Part shown: positions 15,935-25,291 of the stretch, piece after piece
How positions within the stretch are numbered: the stretch's first letter is position 1
How the letters are laid out: each line of letters opens with the position of its first letter
The notes under the pieces: generated by a model
Databases searched by the model: none
Seen by the model: only the letters and a program-made list of their open reading frames with translations
What the model was told of the DNA's origin: nothing
Made by a program: the position numbers and the translations under genes
NCBI GenBank assembly: GCA_963706755.1
Contig: CAVPNH010000011.1
Location: 124,001-188,000, forward strand
Direction of reading: 5' to 3'
Origin: RPQJ01 sp963706755
GTDB lineage: Bacteria; Pseudomonadota; Gammaproteobacteria; Steroidobacterales; Steroidobacteraceae
DNA length: 64,000 bases

Positions 15935-17047
15935 GTGAAGACTGGCATCGTAGGCTGGCGTGGAATGGTGGGCTCGGTCCTCATGCAACGCATGGCCGAG
16001 GAGCGCGACTTCGAGCACTTCGAGCCGCTGTTCTTCAGCACCTCGCGGGCGGGTGGCACCGCACCGGACGTGGGCCAGGGGGGCGGCGTGCTCGGGGACG
16101 CCAGCGACCTCGCGGCGCTCGCGAAGTGCGACGCGATCCTGACCTGCCAGGGCGGGGACTACACGAATTCGGTGCATCCGCGGCTGCGCGCCGCGGGCTG
16201 GAAGGGCTACTGGATCGACGCCGCCTCGGCGCTGCGGATGAAGGACGACGCGGTCATCATCCTCGATCCGGTGAACCGCGCCGTCATCGATCGGGGCCTG
16301 CGCTCCGGGGTCCGCGATTACGTCGGCGGCAACTGCACGGTCTCGCTCATGCTGATGGCGCTGGGCGGACTCTTCCGCGAGGGCCTGGTCGAGTGGATCA
16401 CCTCCATGACCTACCAGGCTGCGTCCGGCGCCGGCGCCCAGAACATGCGCGAGCTGCTGGAGCAGATGGGCGCGGCGCACGCCTCGGCCGCGGGCCTGCT
16501 CGCCGATCCTGCGAGCGCGATCCTGGACGTCGACCGCGCGGTGACATCGTGCCTGCGAAGTGCGGACCTGCCGACGGAACAGTTCGGCGTGCCGCTCGCA
16601 GGCAACCTCATCCCCTGGATCGACAAGGACCTTGGCAACGGCCAGAGCCGCGAGGAGTGGAAGGGCAGCGCGGAGACGAACAAGATCCTTGGCCTCGCCG
16701 CGAGCCCGATCCCGGTGGACGGCATCTGCGTGCGCGTGGGCGCGATGCGCTGCCACAGCCAGGCCATGACCATCAAGCTCAGGCGCGACCTGCCGATCAC
16801 GGACATCGAGCGGCTGATCGCCGGTGGCAACGAGTGGGTGCGGCTGGTGCCGAACGACCGCGAGTCCTCGATCCATGAGCTCACGCCCGCGCGCGTGAGC
16901 GGCACGCTCGCGATTCCCATCGGACGCGTGCGCAAGCTGGCGATGGGTGGCGATTACCTCACGGCCTTCACCGTGGGTGACCAGCTCCTCTGGGGCGCGG
17001 CCGAGCCGCTGCGCCGGATGCTGAGAATCCTTCTCGCGCAGCGTTAG
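15935..17047 (+). CDS. asd: Aspartate-semialdehyde dehydrogenase
   Basis: NADPH-dependent reduction of aspartyl phosphate to aspartate semialdehyde, the branch point to lysine, threonine and methionine. It has 370 residues of the gram-negative type: GIVGWRGMVGSVLMQRM (nucleotide binding), TCQGGDYTN, catalytic Cys134 in GGNCTVSLML, YQAASGAGAQNM and RVGAMRCHSQAMTIKL. The start is a GTG preceded by GGAG. It sits directly behind the lysAC fusion, which makes its substrate. Confidence 0.96.
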   Translation: MKTGIVGWRGMVGSVLMQRMAEERDFEHFEPLFFSTSRAGGTAPDVGQGGGVLGDASDLAALAKCDAILTCQGGDYTNSVHPRLRAAGWKGYWIDAASALRMKDDAVIILDPVNRAVIDRGLRSGVRDYVGGNCTVSLMLMALGGLFREGLVEWITSMTYQAASGAGAQNMRELLEQMGAAHASAAGLLADPASAILDVDRAVTSCLRSADLPTEQFGVPLAGNLIPWIDKDLGNGQSREEWKGSAETNKILGLAASPIPVDGICVRVGAMRCHSQAMTIKLRRDLPITDIERLIAGGNEWVRLVPNDRESSIHELTPARVSGTLAIPIGRVRKLAMGGDYLTAFTVGDQLLWGAAEPLRRMLRILLAQR

Positions 17048-17054
17048 TACGCGA

Positions 17055-18242
17055 ATGTCCGCCGTGCGTACAGCGCTCCCGAGGACGGTGATCGTCCTCG
17101 GCCTCGTCTCGCTGCTGAACGACGCGGCGAGCGAGATGATCACGCCGCTGCTCCCCATCTTCCTGACGGCTGCACTGGGCGCCGGACCGGCGATCGTCGG
17201 ACTTGTCGAGGGACTGGCCGAGGCAACGGCCAGCATCCTCAAGCTCGTGTCCGGGCGTCTCGCCGATCGCGGCGTGCCCGCGAAGTCGCTCGTGCTCGGT
17301 GGCTACACGCTCTCGAACGCCATGCGCCCGCTGATCGGGGTCGCCGTCGGCTGGACGGCCGTGCTGCTGCTCCGGTTCCTCGACCGGGTCGGCAAGGGAA
17401 TCCGCACGGCCCCGCGAGACGCGCTGATCGCCGCGGCGGCCGGACCGGAGCAGCGTGGGCGCGCCTTTGGTTTCCACCGCTCGATGGACCACGCAGGTTC
17501 GGTGATCGGACCACTGCTCGCATTCTGGCTGCTGTCGTCGCAGGTCGACCTCGAACACGTGTTCATGGCTTCGGCCGTACCCGGCGTGCTGGTGCTGATG
17601 CTGCTCTATTTCGGAGTACCGAATTCGAAGGCCATCGCGCTGCCTGCTCCGCCGCGATTCTCGTGGGGCGCGCTGCACGGTCGCCTGAAGGCGATGATCG
17701 TGGCCGCGGGCCTGCTGGCGCTCGCGAGCGTCCCCGAGGTCTTCGTCGTGCTCTGGGCGCGCCAGGCGGGACTCGAAGTCGTCTGGGTGCCGCTGGTCTG
17801 GGCGGCCGCGAGCGTCGCCAAGATGCTCATTGCGATGCCCGCGGGAATCCTTTCCGACCGGGTCGGGCGGGTGCCCCTGCTGCTCGGCGGGTGGTCGCTG
17901 CGGGTGATCGTGCTCCTGCTGCTCGCGTTCGCGGATCCCGGAACCCTGGGCGTGTGGGCGCTGTTCATCGCGTTCTCCGCGACACTCGCAGTTACGGAGC
18001 CGGCAGAGCGCTCGGTGATCGGCGACCACTCGGCGGCGGAGGAGCGCGGCACAGCCTTCGGGCTCTATCACCTGGCGAGCGGCCTGCTCGTGCTTCCGGG
18101 TGCGGTGCTGTTCGGCGCAATCTGGGAACGCTTCGGCTCAGCCACGGCCTTCGCGACGTCGGCCGTTGTCACCGCCGTGGCTGCGGTGCTGATGCTCTCG
18201 CTGGCCGGGTCCGTGACCTCAGGCTCGCGCGCCGTGCCTTGA
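17055..18242 (+). CDS. MFS transporter
   Basis: A 395-residue inner-membrane permease with about 12 hydrophobic helices. The family loop motif between helices 2 and 3 is GRLADRGVPAKS and the mirrored motif between helices 8 and 9 is GILSDRVGRVPLLLGG. LLNDAASEMITPLLPIFL near the N-terminus resembles a drug-efflux-like MFS subgroup. The substrate is unknown. It starts 7 nt after asd, so it may be co-transcribed. Its last 24 nt overlap the end of the convergent hisIE. Confidence 0.85.
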   Translation: MSAVRTALPRTVIVLGLVSLLNDAASEMITPLLPIFLTAALGAGPAIVGLVEGLAEATASILKLVSGRLADRGVPAKSLVLGGYTLSNAMRPLIGVAVGWTAVLLLRFLDRVGKGIRTAPRDALIAAAAGPEQRGRAFGFHRSMDHAGSVIGPLLAFWLLSSQVDLEHVFMASAVPGVLVLMLLYFGVPNSKAIALPAPPRFSWGALHGRLKAMIVAAGLLALASVPEVFVVLWARQAGLEVVWVPLVWAAASVAKMLIAMPAGILSDRVGRVPLLLGGWSLRVIVLLLLAFADPGTLGVWALFIAFSATLAVTEPAERSVIGDHSAAEERGTAFGLYHLASGLLVLPGAVLFGAIWERFGSATAFATSAVVTAVAAVLMLSLAGSVTSGSRAVP

Positions 18243-18848
18243 GCGGAGCTCGTCGACCACGTCGCCGAGATCGAGGTTCCGCGACCTGAGGAGCACCATG
18301 AGGTGGTAGAGGAGGTCGGCGCTCTCGCTCAGCAGCCCGGCGTCGTCGCGCGTGACGGCGGCGAGCGCGGTCTCCACGCCTTCCTCGCCGACCTTCTGCG
18401 CGATCCGAGTCGGTCCCGCCGCCAGGAGGCGGGCGGTGTAGCTGCCCTGGGGCTTTTCCGCGCTGCGATGCGCTATGGTGGCCCCCAGCAGCGACAGGAA
18501 CGCGATTTGCTCGAAGCCGGCGCGCGCCGCCTCGGCAAAGCACGACTCGGTGCCCTTGTGGCACGTGGGCCCCAGCGGGTCGGCCAGCACCAGGATCGTG
18601 TCCGCGTCGCAGTCGGCACTGACGTCGACGACGCCCAGGTAGTGCCCGGAGGTCTCACCCTTGGTCCAGAGCTTCTGGCGCGAGCGGCTGTAGAACACTG
18701 CGCGCCCGGTCGAGAGCGTCTGCGCGAGCGCCTCTTCGTTCATGTAGGCGAGCATCAGCACCTTGCCCGTGCGCGCGTGCTGCACGATCGCAGGCAACAG
18801 GCCTTCGCCCTTGCTCCAGGCCAGGGCGGGAACTTGATCCGGCGTCAC
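18219..18848 (-). CDS. hisIE: Bifunctional phosphoribosyl-AMP cyclohydrolase / phosphoribosyl-ATP pyrophosphatase
   Basis: Catalyses steps 2 and 3 of histidine synthesis. Of 209 residues, the first half is the HisI cyclohydrolase (VLMLAYMNEEALAQTL, VFYSRSRQKLWTKGETSGH, zinc-binding DCDADT and CHKGTESCF). The second half is the HisE pyrophosphatase (KVGEEGVETALAA, ESADLLYHLMVLL). The GTG start overlaps the hisF stop as GTGA, with GGAGG upstream. It is the last gene of the his operon and ends inside the tail of the opposing MFS gene; no terminator hairpin was seen. Confidence 0.95.
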   Translation of the reverse strand: MTPDQVPALAWSKGEGLLPAIVQHARTGKVLMLAYMNEEALAQTLSTGRAVFYSRSRQKLWTKGETSGHYLGVVDVSADCDADTILVLADPLGPTCHKGTESCFAEAARAGFEQIAFLSLLGATIAHRSAEKPQGSYTARLLAAGPTRIAQKVGEEGVETALAAVTRDDAGLLSESADLLYHLMVLLRSRNLDLGDVVDELRSRHGARA

Positions 18849-19612
18849 GGTCGTACCTCCACGTTCGATGCGGCGAGCAGCCGCTTGAGGTCGGGAATGG
18901 CGATCTCGCCCGAGTGGAATACGCTGGCAGCGAGCGCACCGTCCACCCGCGCGCGCCTGAACACGTCCACGAAATGCTCCGGTGCCCCTGCGCCACCCGA
19001 GGCGATGAGCGGCACGTGGCAGGCCTCCCGCACGAGCGCAAGCTGCTCGAGGTCGTAGCCCTGGCGCACGCCGTCGCTCGCCATGCAGTTCAGCACGATC
19101 TCGCCCGCGCCGCGATCCTGGATTTCGCGGACCCAGTCGAGCGTGCGGCGCTCGGTGCTGTGCGACCGGTCGGGGTCGCCCGTGTACTGGTACACGGCGT
19201 AGTCCCCGTCCACGGTCTGGCTGTCGATGCCGACCACGACGCACTGCGAGCCGAAGCGCCGAGCCAGGCGCTCGATGAGCGCGGGATCGGCGAGGGCGGG
19301 GGAGTTGATCGAGATCTTCTCGGCGCCGGAATTCAGGACGCCTTCGGCATCCTCGACGCTGCGGATGCCGCCCGCTACGCAGAACGGGATGTCGAGGACG
19401 CGCGCGACCCGCGATACCCAGGACCCGTCCACGGACCGGCCTTCGGGGCTGGCCGTGATGTCGTAGAACACGAGCTCGTCCGCGCCCTCGGCACGGTAGC
19501 GCGTCGCGAGCTCGAGGATGTCGCCCACGATGCGATGGTCGCGGAAGCGCACGCCCTTGACGACCTGGCCGTCGCGCACGTCCAGGCAGGGAATTATTCG
19601 CTTCGCAAGAAT
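18845..19612 (-). CDS. hisF: Imidazole glycerol phosphate synthase subunit HisF (apparent AUU start)
   Basis: Cyclase subunit: uses ammonia from HisH to turn PRFAR into imidazole glycerol phosphate and AICAR. It is a (beta/alpha)8 barrel of 255 aa. The first strand LAKRIIPCLDVRDGQVVKG contains the first catalytic Asp (CLD). Later motifs are ADELVFYDITAS, PFCVAGGIRS, VVVGIDSQ and VPLIASGGAGAP. No ATG, GTG or TTG exists in frame before that catalytic Asp. The codon where Met1 belongs is ATT at 19612, with GGGGAG 8 nt upstream. So the start is AUU, or an ATG has been misread. It overlaps the end of hisA by 19 nt. Confidence 0.93.
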   Translation of the reverse strand: MLAKRIIPCLDVRDGQVVKGVRFRDHRIVGDILELATRYRAEGADELVFYDITASPEGRSVDGSWVSRVARVLDIPFCVAGGIRSVEDAEGVLNSGAEKISINSPALADPALIERLARRFGSQCVVVGIDSQTVDGDYAVYQYTGDPDRSHSTERRTLDWVREIQDRGAGEIVLNCMASDGVRQGYDLEQLALVREACHVPLIASGGAGAPEHFVDVFRRARVDGALAASVFHSGEIAIPDLKRLLAASNVEVRP

Positions 19613-20334
19613 GGCGCGAGCTCCCCTGGTTGCATGCGGCCCTCGAGCAGCGCGCGACCGCTCACGGCACCGGCGACGCCCGCGGACGCAAGTGCGTGCA
19701 GGTCAGCGACGTCACGCACCCCTCCCGAGGCCTGCCAGGCCACGTCCGGGAAGCGGCGCACGGCCTCGGCATAGAGCGCGAGGTTTGGGCCGGTCAGCGC
19801 GCCGTCACGCGCGACGTCGGTGCAGAGCAGGTGGCGCAGGCCGTGCGGGACGAAACGGGCGACCGCGTCCCACAGGCTTTGCGCGGTCTGGCGCTCCCAG
19901 CCGTGCGTGGCGAGACACGGCGTGCCCGTGTCATCGAGGCGGACGTCGAAGGCAAGGACGATCCGGTCCGCGCCGAATTCTCCGAACCACGATGCGACTT
20001 CCTGCGGCTCGGCAACGGCGGCGCTGCCGACGACCACGCGCGCGACGCCCGAATCGAGCATGCGCGTCACCGTTCCGCGATCACGCACGCCGCCGCCCAC
20101 CTGCAGCACCACGCGCCGCGGAGCCGCGAGCCCGGCGATCGCCGCTGCGTTGCCCTGCGAGCCCGCCCGGGCGCCGTCGAGGTCGACGACGTGCACGAGG
20201 CGCGCCCCCAGTTCGAAGTAGGTGTCGAGGACCGACACAGGATCGTCGGCGTAGACGGTCTCCGCGTCGAACTGTCCCTGGAAGAGCCTCACCACGCGTC
20301 CGCCGCGCAGGTCGATGGCCGGAATGAGCTGCAT
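19594..20334 (-). CDS. hisA: Phosphoribosylformimino-5-aminoimidazole carboxamide ribotide isomerase
   Basis: Amadori isomerisation of ProFAR to PRFAR, a TIM barrel related to HisF. It has 246 residues: MQLIPAIDLRGGRVVRLFQG with the catalytic Asp, VHVVDLDGARAG, QVGGGVRD, CTDVARDGALTGPN with the second catalytic Asp, and QASGGVRDVADL. The start shares one base with the hisH stop (TGATG). hisF starts within its last 19 nt. Confidence 0.96.
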   Translation of the reverse strand: MQLIPAIDLRGGRVVRLFQGQFDAETVYADDPVSVLDTYFELGARLVHVVDLDGARAGSQGNAAAIAGLAAPRRVVLQVGGGVRDRGTVTRMLDSGVARVVVGSAAVAEPQEVASWFGEFGADRIVLAFDVRLDDTGTPCLATHGWERQTAQSLWDAVARFVPHGLRHLLCTDVARDGALTGPNLALYAEAVRRFPDVAWQASGGVRDVADLHALASAGVAGAVSGRALLEGRMQPGELAPFLRSE

Positions 20335-20930
20335 CAGGAGATTTCCAGGAAGTTCGCGAGCAGCCGGGCGCCAGCCACGCCGGATCGCTCCGGGTGGAAC
20401 TGCGCGCCCATGAAGTTGTCCTGGCGCACGACCGAGGAGAAGGAACCACCGTAGTCCGTGGTCGCGACCGTCCACGGTCCGACCGGAACGGCGTAACCAT
20501 GGACGAAGTACACGTAGTCACCGGGAACGATGCCCTGGAGCAGGGAGTCGGGGGAATCGAACTCGAGCTGGTTCCAGCCCATGTGCGGTACGGGATATCC
20601 GTCGCGATCGGGGATGCGCTCCGCTCGGGCTGCCAGCAGGCCGAGACACTGCGTGTCGCCTTCGTCGCTGGCCTCGAACAGCAGTTGCATGCCGAGGCAG
20701 ATGCCGAGCACGGGCTGGCGCAGGCCGCAGATCGTCTCGACGAGGCCGAGGGAATTGAGGCGCTGCATGGCATCGGCCGCCGCACCGACACCCGGCAGGA
20801 TCACCCGGGGCGCCGCGCACAGCTCGCCCCGGTCGGCAGTCAGTCGCGCATCTGCGCCGAGACGCTCGAGCGCGTAGCGCAGGGACGCGATGTTCGCGCC
20901 GCCATTGTCGATGATCGCGACGTCGGTCAT
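20334..20930 (-). CDS. hisH: Imidazole glycerol phosphate synthase subunit HisH
   Basis: Glutamine amidotransferase partner of HisF. It has 198 residues of class I type: VAIIDNGGANIASLRYAL, oxyanion-strand ILPGVGAA, nucleophile Cys in VLGICLGMQLLFE, and the His/Glu pair in GAQFHPERSG. ATG at 20930, 11 nt after the hisB stop; translation is coupled to hisA through TGATG. Confidence 0.96.
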   Translation of the reverse strand: MTDVAIIDNGGANIASLRYALERLGADARLTADRGELCAAPRVILPGVGAAADAMQRLNSLGLVETICGLRQPVLGICLGMQLLFEASDEGDTQCLGLLAARAERIPDRDGYPVPHMGWNQLEFDSPDSLLQGIVPGDYVYFVHGYAVPVGPWTVATTDYGGSFSSVVRQDNFMGAQFHPERSGVAGARLLANFLEIS

Positions 20931-20941
20931 AGGGCGGCGCC

Positions 20942-22019
20942 TCAGAGCACGCCCTTCGTGCTCGGGAGCTCCTCGCCACGCACCCGGACCGCACGGCGCA
21001 GGGCGCGCCCGACGGCCTTGAAACAGGCCTCGATCATGTGGTGCGTGTTCTCGCCGCGGACTTCGACGTGAATCGCGGCGCCGAGGCTGTCGGCGAGGGA
21101 GCGGAAGAAGTGCGGCACGAGCTCGGTCGGCAGCTCGCCCACCGCGTCGCGGCCGAACCTGCCGGTGAACACCGCGTACGGGCGGCCCGACAGGTCGATC
21201 GCGACCTGGGCGAGCGCTTCGTCCATCGGCAGGACGAAGCCATAACGGCCGATGCCGCGCTTGTCGCCAAGCGCCTCGCGCAGCGCCTGCCCGAGGGCGA
21301 GCGCGCAGTCCTCGACGGTGTGGTGCTCGTCCACCCGCAGGTCGCCGGTGCAGGTGAGCTCGAGCGAGAATCCGCCGTGACGGGCCACCTGCTCGAGCAT
21401 GTGGTCGAAGAATCCGATCCCGGTGGAAATCGATACCGGGTGCCTCGCGGTCAAGGTTGACCGCGACGGCGATGTCGGTTTCCCTGGTGCGCCGCGCGAC
21501 TATCGCGCGTGCGCTCGCGGCCGGCACAGGCGCGCAGCGATCGCCGCCCAGGTCTCACTACCGTCGCCGTGGATCCGGATGCCGCCGATGCCGAGGTTGG
21601 CTGGCGAGTTCAAGGTCGGTCTGCCGGTCGCCGATCACGTAGCTGCGCGCGGGGTCGATGGTCCGTCCCGCCATGAACTCCGTGAGCAGGCCAGTCTTCG
21701 GCTTGCGGCAGGCGCAGTCGTCCGCCGGGAAGTGTGGGCAGAAGTATTCGGCGTCGAATTCGATGCCCTGCGAGGCGAAAAGCTGCGCGCAGGAAGTCCT
21801 GCGGTTCGCGGAAACTCGGCTCGGGAAACGCGGCCGTGCCGAGGCCGTCCTGGTTGCTCACGAGCACGAAACGGTAACCGGCGTTGCTTTGAGTTCGAGC
21901 AGCGCCGGCATCACGCCGCGCGCGAGACGGAGCTTGGCGATGCTGTCCACCTGCCTGTCGTCCGGCTCTTCGATCAGGGTGCCGTCGCGGTCGATGAACA
22001 GGATGCATTCGGGGCTCAT
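20942..22019 (-). CDS. hisB: Bifunctional histidinol-phosphatase / imidazoleglycerol-phosphate dehydratase (five frameshifts)
   Basis: Steps 6 and 8 of histidine synthesis. The N-terminal HAD phosphatase starts ECILFIDRDGTLIEEPDDRQ, with nucleophile Asp in FIDRDGTL, then VLVSNQDGLGT, the zinc loop around CPHFPADDCACRKPK, and YVIGDRQTDLELA. The C-terminal dehydratase has ISTGIGFFDHMLEQVARHGG, DEHHTVEDCALALGQAL and a second metal site GENTHHMIEACFK. The frame shifts near 21888 (-1), 21780 (+1), 21615 (+1), 21495-21530 (-1) and 21445 (+1). Corrected length is 358 aa (E. coli 355). The start overlaps the hisC stop by ATGA. All five shifts are in or just after the phosphatase half. Confidence 0.9.
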
Positions 22020-23072
22020 GTCCGCTCCACTGCGGCGAGCAGCCGCGCGTTCTGTTCCGGGGTGCCCACCGAAATGCGCAGGCAGCCGGTGAGCCGGGGC
22101 GCGGCGCTGAAATCGCGCACCAGGAGTCCGGCCGACTTGCCGGCCTCGAGGAAGCGACGCGCGTCCCGGCACTTCACCAGCAGGAAATTGGCATCCGACG
22201 GGAATACGCGTTCCACGGCCGGATTGCCGGCCAGGCGGGCCCGCATCTGCTCGCGCTCGGCGAGGATGGTCCGGATGCGCTCGGCGGAGATCGCGCGTTG
22301 CGGCGCCTCGGTGAGCTTCAGCACTTCCTCGACCGTTGACGAAGGGACGGCATACGGGGGAATGATGCGTTTCAGGAGCCCGACGATCTCCTCGCTCGCG
22401 ATCAGCGAGCCGCATCGGGCGCCCGCGAGTGCGTAGGCCTTCGAGAGCGTACGCAGGATCACGAGGTTCGGCAGTTCCCCAAGCCGCGCCGCCAGGCTCG
22501 AGCGTCCCGAAAACTCGAGGTAGGCCTCGTCCACGCAGACGAGAGCGTTGCCGGCGAGCCCCTGGCAGATCTGCGAGAAGGGCGGGCTCGTCGAGGAGGT
22601 TTCCGGTCGGGTTGTTCGGCGAGCAGAGAAAGACGATCTTCGCCTGGTGGCCGGCTTCCACGACTCGGGTGTATCCAGGCCGGAACCCCTCGTCGATCAG
22701 CGGCACCTCGGTCACCGACGCGCCCTGGATGCGCGCGGCGACCTTGTAGAACCCGAAGGTCGGAGGGCAGATGACCACGCTGTCCGTTCCGGCGCGACAG
22801 AACGCGCGCACCAGCAGGTCGATCGCCTCGTCGCTGCCGCGTCCGACGAGGACCCGGCTCGCGGGCACGTCGTAGATGCGTGACATGCGCTCGACGAGCG
22901 CGCGGGGCTGCGGCTCGGGATAACGGTTGAGGCCCGCGTCCGTGTTGTCGCCCTGCGCCCGCCAGGGCATCTCGTTGGCGTGCATGCGCTCGAGCGACGG
23001 GTCCCAGGTCGCGTGCTGGTAGGGCTGGAGCTCCAGGATGTCGGGACGCGCGAGCGACAGTACGGAAGTCAT
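22016..23072 (-). CDS. hisC: Histidinol-phosphate aminotransferase (one frameshift)
   Basis: PLP enzyme converting imidazole acetol phosphate to histidinol phosphate. Motifs: LNRYPEPQPRALVERM, GRGSDEAIDLLVRAFC, CSPNNPTGNLLDEPA, VCVDEAYLEFSG, and the PLP lysine in ILRTLSKAYALAGARCG. One extra base in the GGG run near 22580-22583 splits the frame between the PNNPTG and DEAYLEF motifs; corrected length is 351 aa. Start and stop overlap hisD and hisB by 4 nt each. Confidence 0.94.
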
Positions 23073-24394
23073 GGGCGCGCTCCGCTCTTGATCGCGTCGA
23101 GCCGCACGGTGACCGCGTTGGCGTGGCCCTCCAGGGACTCGAGCCGTGCCAGCGTGCGGGCCGTGAGCCCGAGGTCCGCGAGCCCTTCCGGCGTGACTTC
23201 CTGGACCGTCATTCGTCTCACGAAATCCAGCACGCCGAGGCCGCTGTAGGCGCGGGCGTGGCCGTAGGTCGGGAGGACGTGATTCGTGCCGCTGCAGTAG
23301 TCACCCATGGTCTCGGGCGTCCAGGCGCCGAGGAACACGGACCCCGCACTGCGCACGCGCTCCAGCCAGCGTCGCGGCGAGCGCACCTGCAGGATCAGGT
23401 GCTCAGGCGCGTAGGCGTTGCTCACTTCGAGCGCGGTTTCGACGTCGGGCACCAGGATCACGCGACTCCCGGCGATGGCGCGCGCGGCGATGTCCCTGCG
23501 CGGCAGGGACTCGAGCTGGCGTCCGACCTCCGCGATGCAGTCATCGGCGAACGCGCGCGAGGTGGTGACCAGGACCACCTGCGCATCCTCGCTGTGCTCC
23601 GCCTGGGCCAGGAGATCCGCGGCCACGAAGACCGTATCGGCGGACTCGTCGGCGACGACGAGCACCTCGGAGGGTCCCGCCGGCATGTCGAGCGCGGCGC
23701 CGTCCGCGTCCGCTGCCACGATCTGCTTGGCCGCCGTGACCCAGGAATTGCCCGGCCCGAAGACCTTGTCCACCTTCGGAACACTTTCCGTGCCGTACGC
23801 CATCGCGGCGATGGCCTGGGCGCCGCCGAGCTTGAACACCTGCTCGATTCCACAGAGGCGCGCGACCGTGAGCACGGCCGGGTCGGCGCGGCCATCGGGC
23901 CGCGGCGGCGTGCACAGGACGCGGACCGGGCAGCGCGCGAGCCGCGCGGGGACCGCCAGCATGATGGCCGTGGAGGGCAGGGGAGCCGTGCCGGCCGGCA
24001 CGTAGAGGCCGACCGCGCCGATCGGGACGAACACGCGCTCGCAGGTCACGCCGGGCGCGGTCTGGACCCGCACGGGTTCGAGAGACTGGGTCTCGTGGAA
24101 GCGCGTCACGGTCTCGATGGCGCGGCGCAGCGCGGCCACCTGCTCCCGGGTGAGCGCTTCCGCGGCGTCCTCGAACTCGGCAGGACCGACGGCGAGGGAC
24201 TCGAGTTGCACGCCGTCGAGGCTGGCCGTGTACTCGCGAAGTGCGGCGTCGCCGCGGACGCGCACGTCGTCCACGATGCTCGCGGCACGGGCAAGCAGCG
24301 CCTTCGTGTCGCGCTGGGCGGGACGGCGCAGTACTGCGCGTCGCTCCTCGCTGCCGAGCGACGACCAGTCGAGTACCTGGAGCATGTTCGTCAT
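23069..24394 (-). CDS. hisD: Histidinol dehydrogenase
   Basis: Zinc- and NAD-dependent four-electron oxidation of histidinol to histidine. Intact at 441 aa: FVPIGAVGLYVPAGTAPLPS, QVFKLGGAQAIAAMAYGTES, VFGPGNSWVTAAKQ, DMPAGPSEVLVVADE, QAEHSEDAQVVLVT, AYAPEHLILQV and GDYCSGTNHVLPTYGHAR. The ATG at 24394 overlaps the hisG stop as ATGA. Confidence 0.96.
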   Translation of the reverse strand: MTNMLQVLDWSSLGSEERRAVLRRPAQRDTKALLARAASIVDDVRVRGDAALREYTASLDGVQLESLAVGPAEFEDAAEALTREQVAALRRAIETVTRFHETQSLEPVRVQTAPGVTCERVFVPIGAVGLYVPAGTAPLPSTAIMLAVPARLARCPVRVLCTPPRPDGRADPAVLTVARLCGIEQVFKLGGAQAIAAMAYGTESVPKVDKVFGPGNSWVTAAKQIVAADADGAALDMPAGPSEVLVVADESADTVFVAADLLAQAEHSEDAQVVLVTTSRAFADDCIAEVGRQLESLPRRDIAARAIAGSRVILVPDVETALEVSNAYAPEHLILQVRSPRRWLERVRSAGSVFLGAWTPETMGDYCSGTNHVLPTYGHARAYSGLGVLDFVRRMTVQEVTPEGLADLGLTARTLARLESLEGHANAVTVRLDAIKSGARP

Positions 24395-25290
24395 GCCAGC
24401 ATCTTCTCGACCGGCAGGACCAGCACGGCGCTCGCGCCGGCGGCCTTGAGACTCTCGAGGGTCTCCCAGAACACGTTTTCGCGGCACACGGCGTGGACGG
24501 CGACCCGCTCGCCGGTGTCGTCCAGCGGAATGACGGTCGGGGATTCACTGCCCGGGAGCAGCTTCTTGATCTCGGCGAGGGCCGAGCGGGGCGCATGCAG
24601 CATGATGTACTTGCTCTCGCGCACCTGCTGCACGCCGTCGATGCGCAGGAGCAGGCGCCGCACCCAGTCGGCCTTCTCCTCCGACAGGGGCACCGGTGTG
24701 CGGATGAGCGCCGCCTCGCTCTCGAGAACGGTCGTGACCTCGCGCAGGTGGTTGGCGTTCAGCGTCGAGCCGGTGGATACGAGGTCGCAGACCAGGTCGG
24801 CGCGGCCGAGACGCGGCGCGATCTCGACCGAACCGGAGAGCGTCACGATCTCGGCCTCGATCGAATTCTCGCGCAGGAAGCGCGCGAGGGCATTCGGGTA
24901 GGTCGTGGCAATGCGCCGGCCGCCGATGCTCGAAAGTCCCGCGTAGGGAAAGTCGTCCGGCACCGCGAGCGACAGCCGGCAGCGGCCGAAGTCCAGCCGC
25001 TGGACGAGCTCGAAGCTGGCCTGGATGCCACGGCTGGCCATGGCCAGCCGTTTTTCGTCGATGACGTTCAGGCCCACGATGCCCAGGTCGCAGACGTCCT
25101 CCTGCACCAGGTCCGGAATGTCGTCGTCGCGTACGAACAGCACGTCGAGCGGCATGTTCTCGCCGTAGCACATGAGCTGGTCCTTGCCGCGGCTGTACTT
25201 GAGGCCGCAACGCGCCAGCAGGTCGAGCGAGTTGTCGGTAAGCCGCCCGGACTTCTGGACGGCGATGCGCAGTCTCTGGGTTCGTTCCAT
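24391..25290 (-). CDS. hisG: ATP phosphoribosyltransferase, long form
   Basis: Catalyses the first and feedback-controlled step of histidine synthesis, from ATP and PRPP. It has 299 residues. The catalytic part carries LRIAVQKSGRLTDNSLDLL, RDDDIPDLVQEDVCDLGIVG and the PRPP loop DLVCDLVSTGSTLNANHLRE. The C-terminal ACT-like domain (KYIMLHAPRSALAEIKKLLP, SPTVIPLDD) marks the long form that is inhibited by histidine. The ATG lies 1 nt after the stop of the yerC-like gene, so the two are co-translated. Confidence 0.96.
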   Translation of the reverse strand: MERTQRLRIAVQKSGRLTDNSLDLLARCGLKYSRGKDQLMCYGENMPLDVLFVRDDDIPDLVQEDVCDLGIVGLNVIDEKRLAMASRGIQASFELVQRLDFGRCRLSLAVPDDFPYAGLSSIGGRRIATTYPNALARFLRENSIEAEIVTLSGSVEIAPRLGRADLVCDLVSTGSTLNANHLREVTTVLESEAALIRTPVPLSEEKADWVRRLLLRIDGVQQVRESKYIMLHAPRSALAEIKKLLPGSESPTVIPLDDTGERVAVHAVCRENVFWETLESLKAAGASAVLVLPVEKMLA

Positions 25291-25291
25291 C

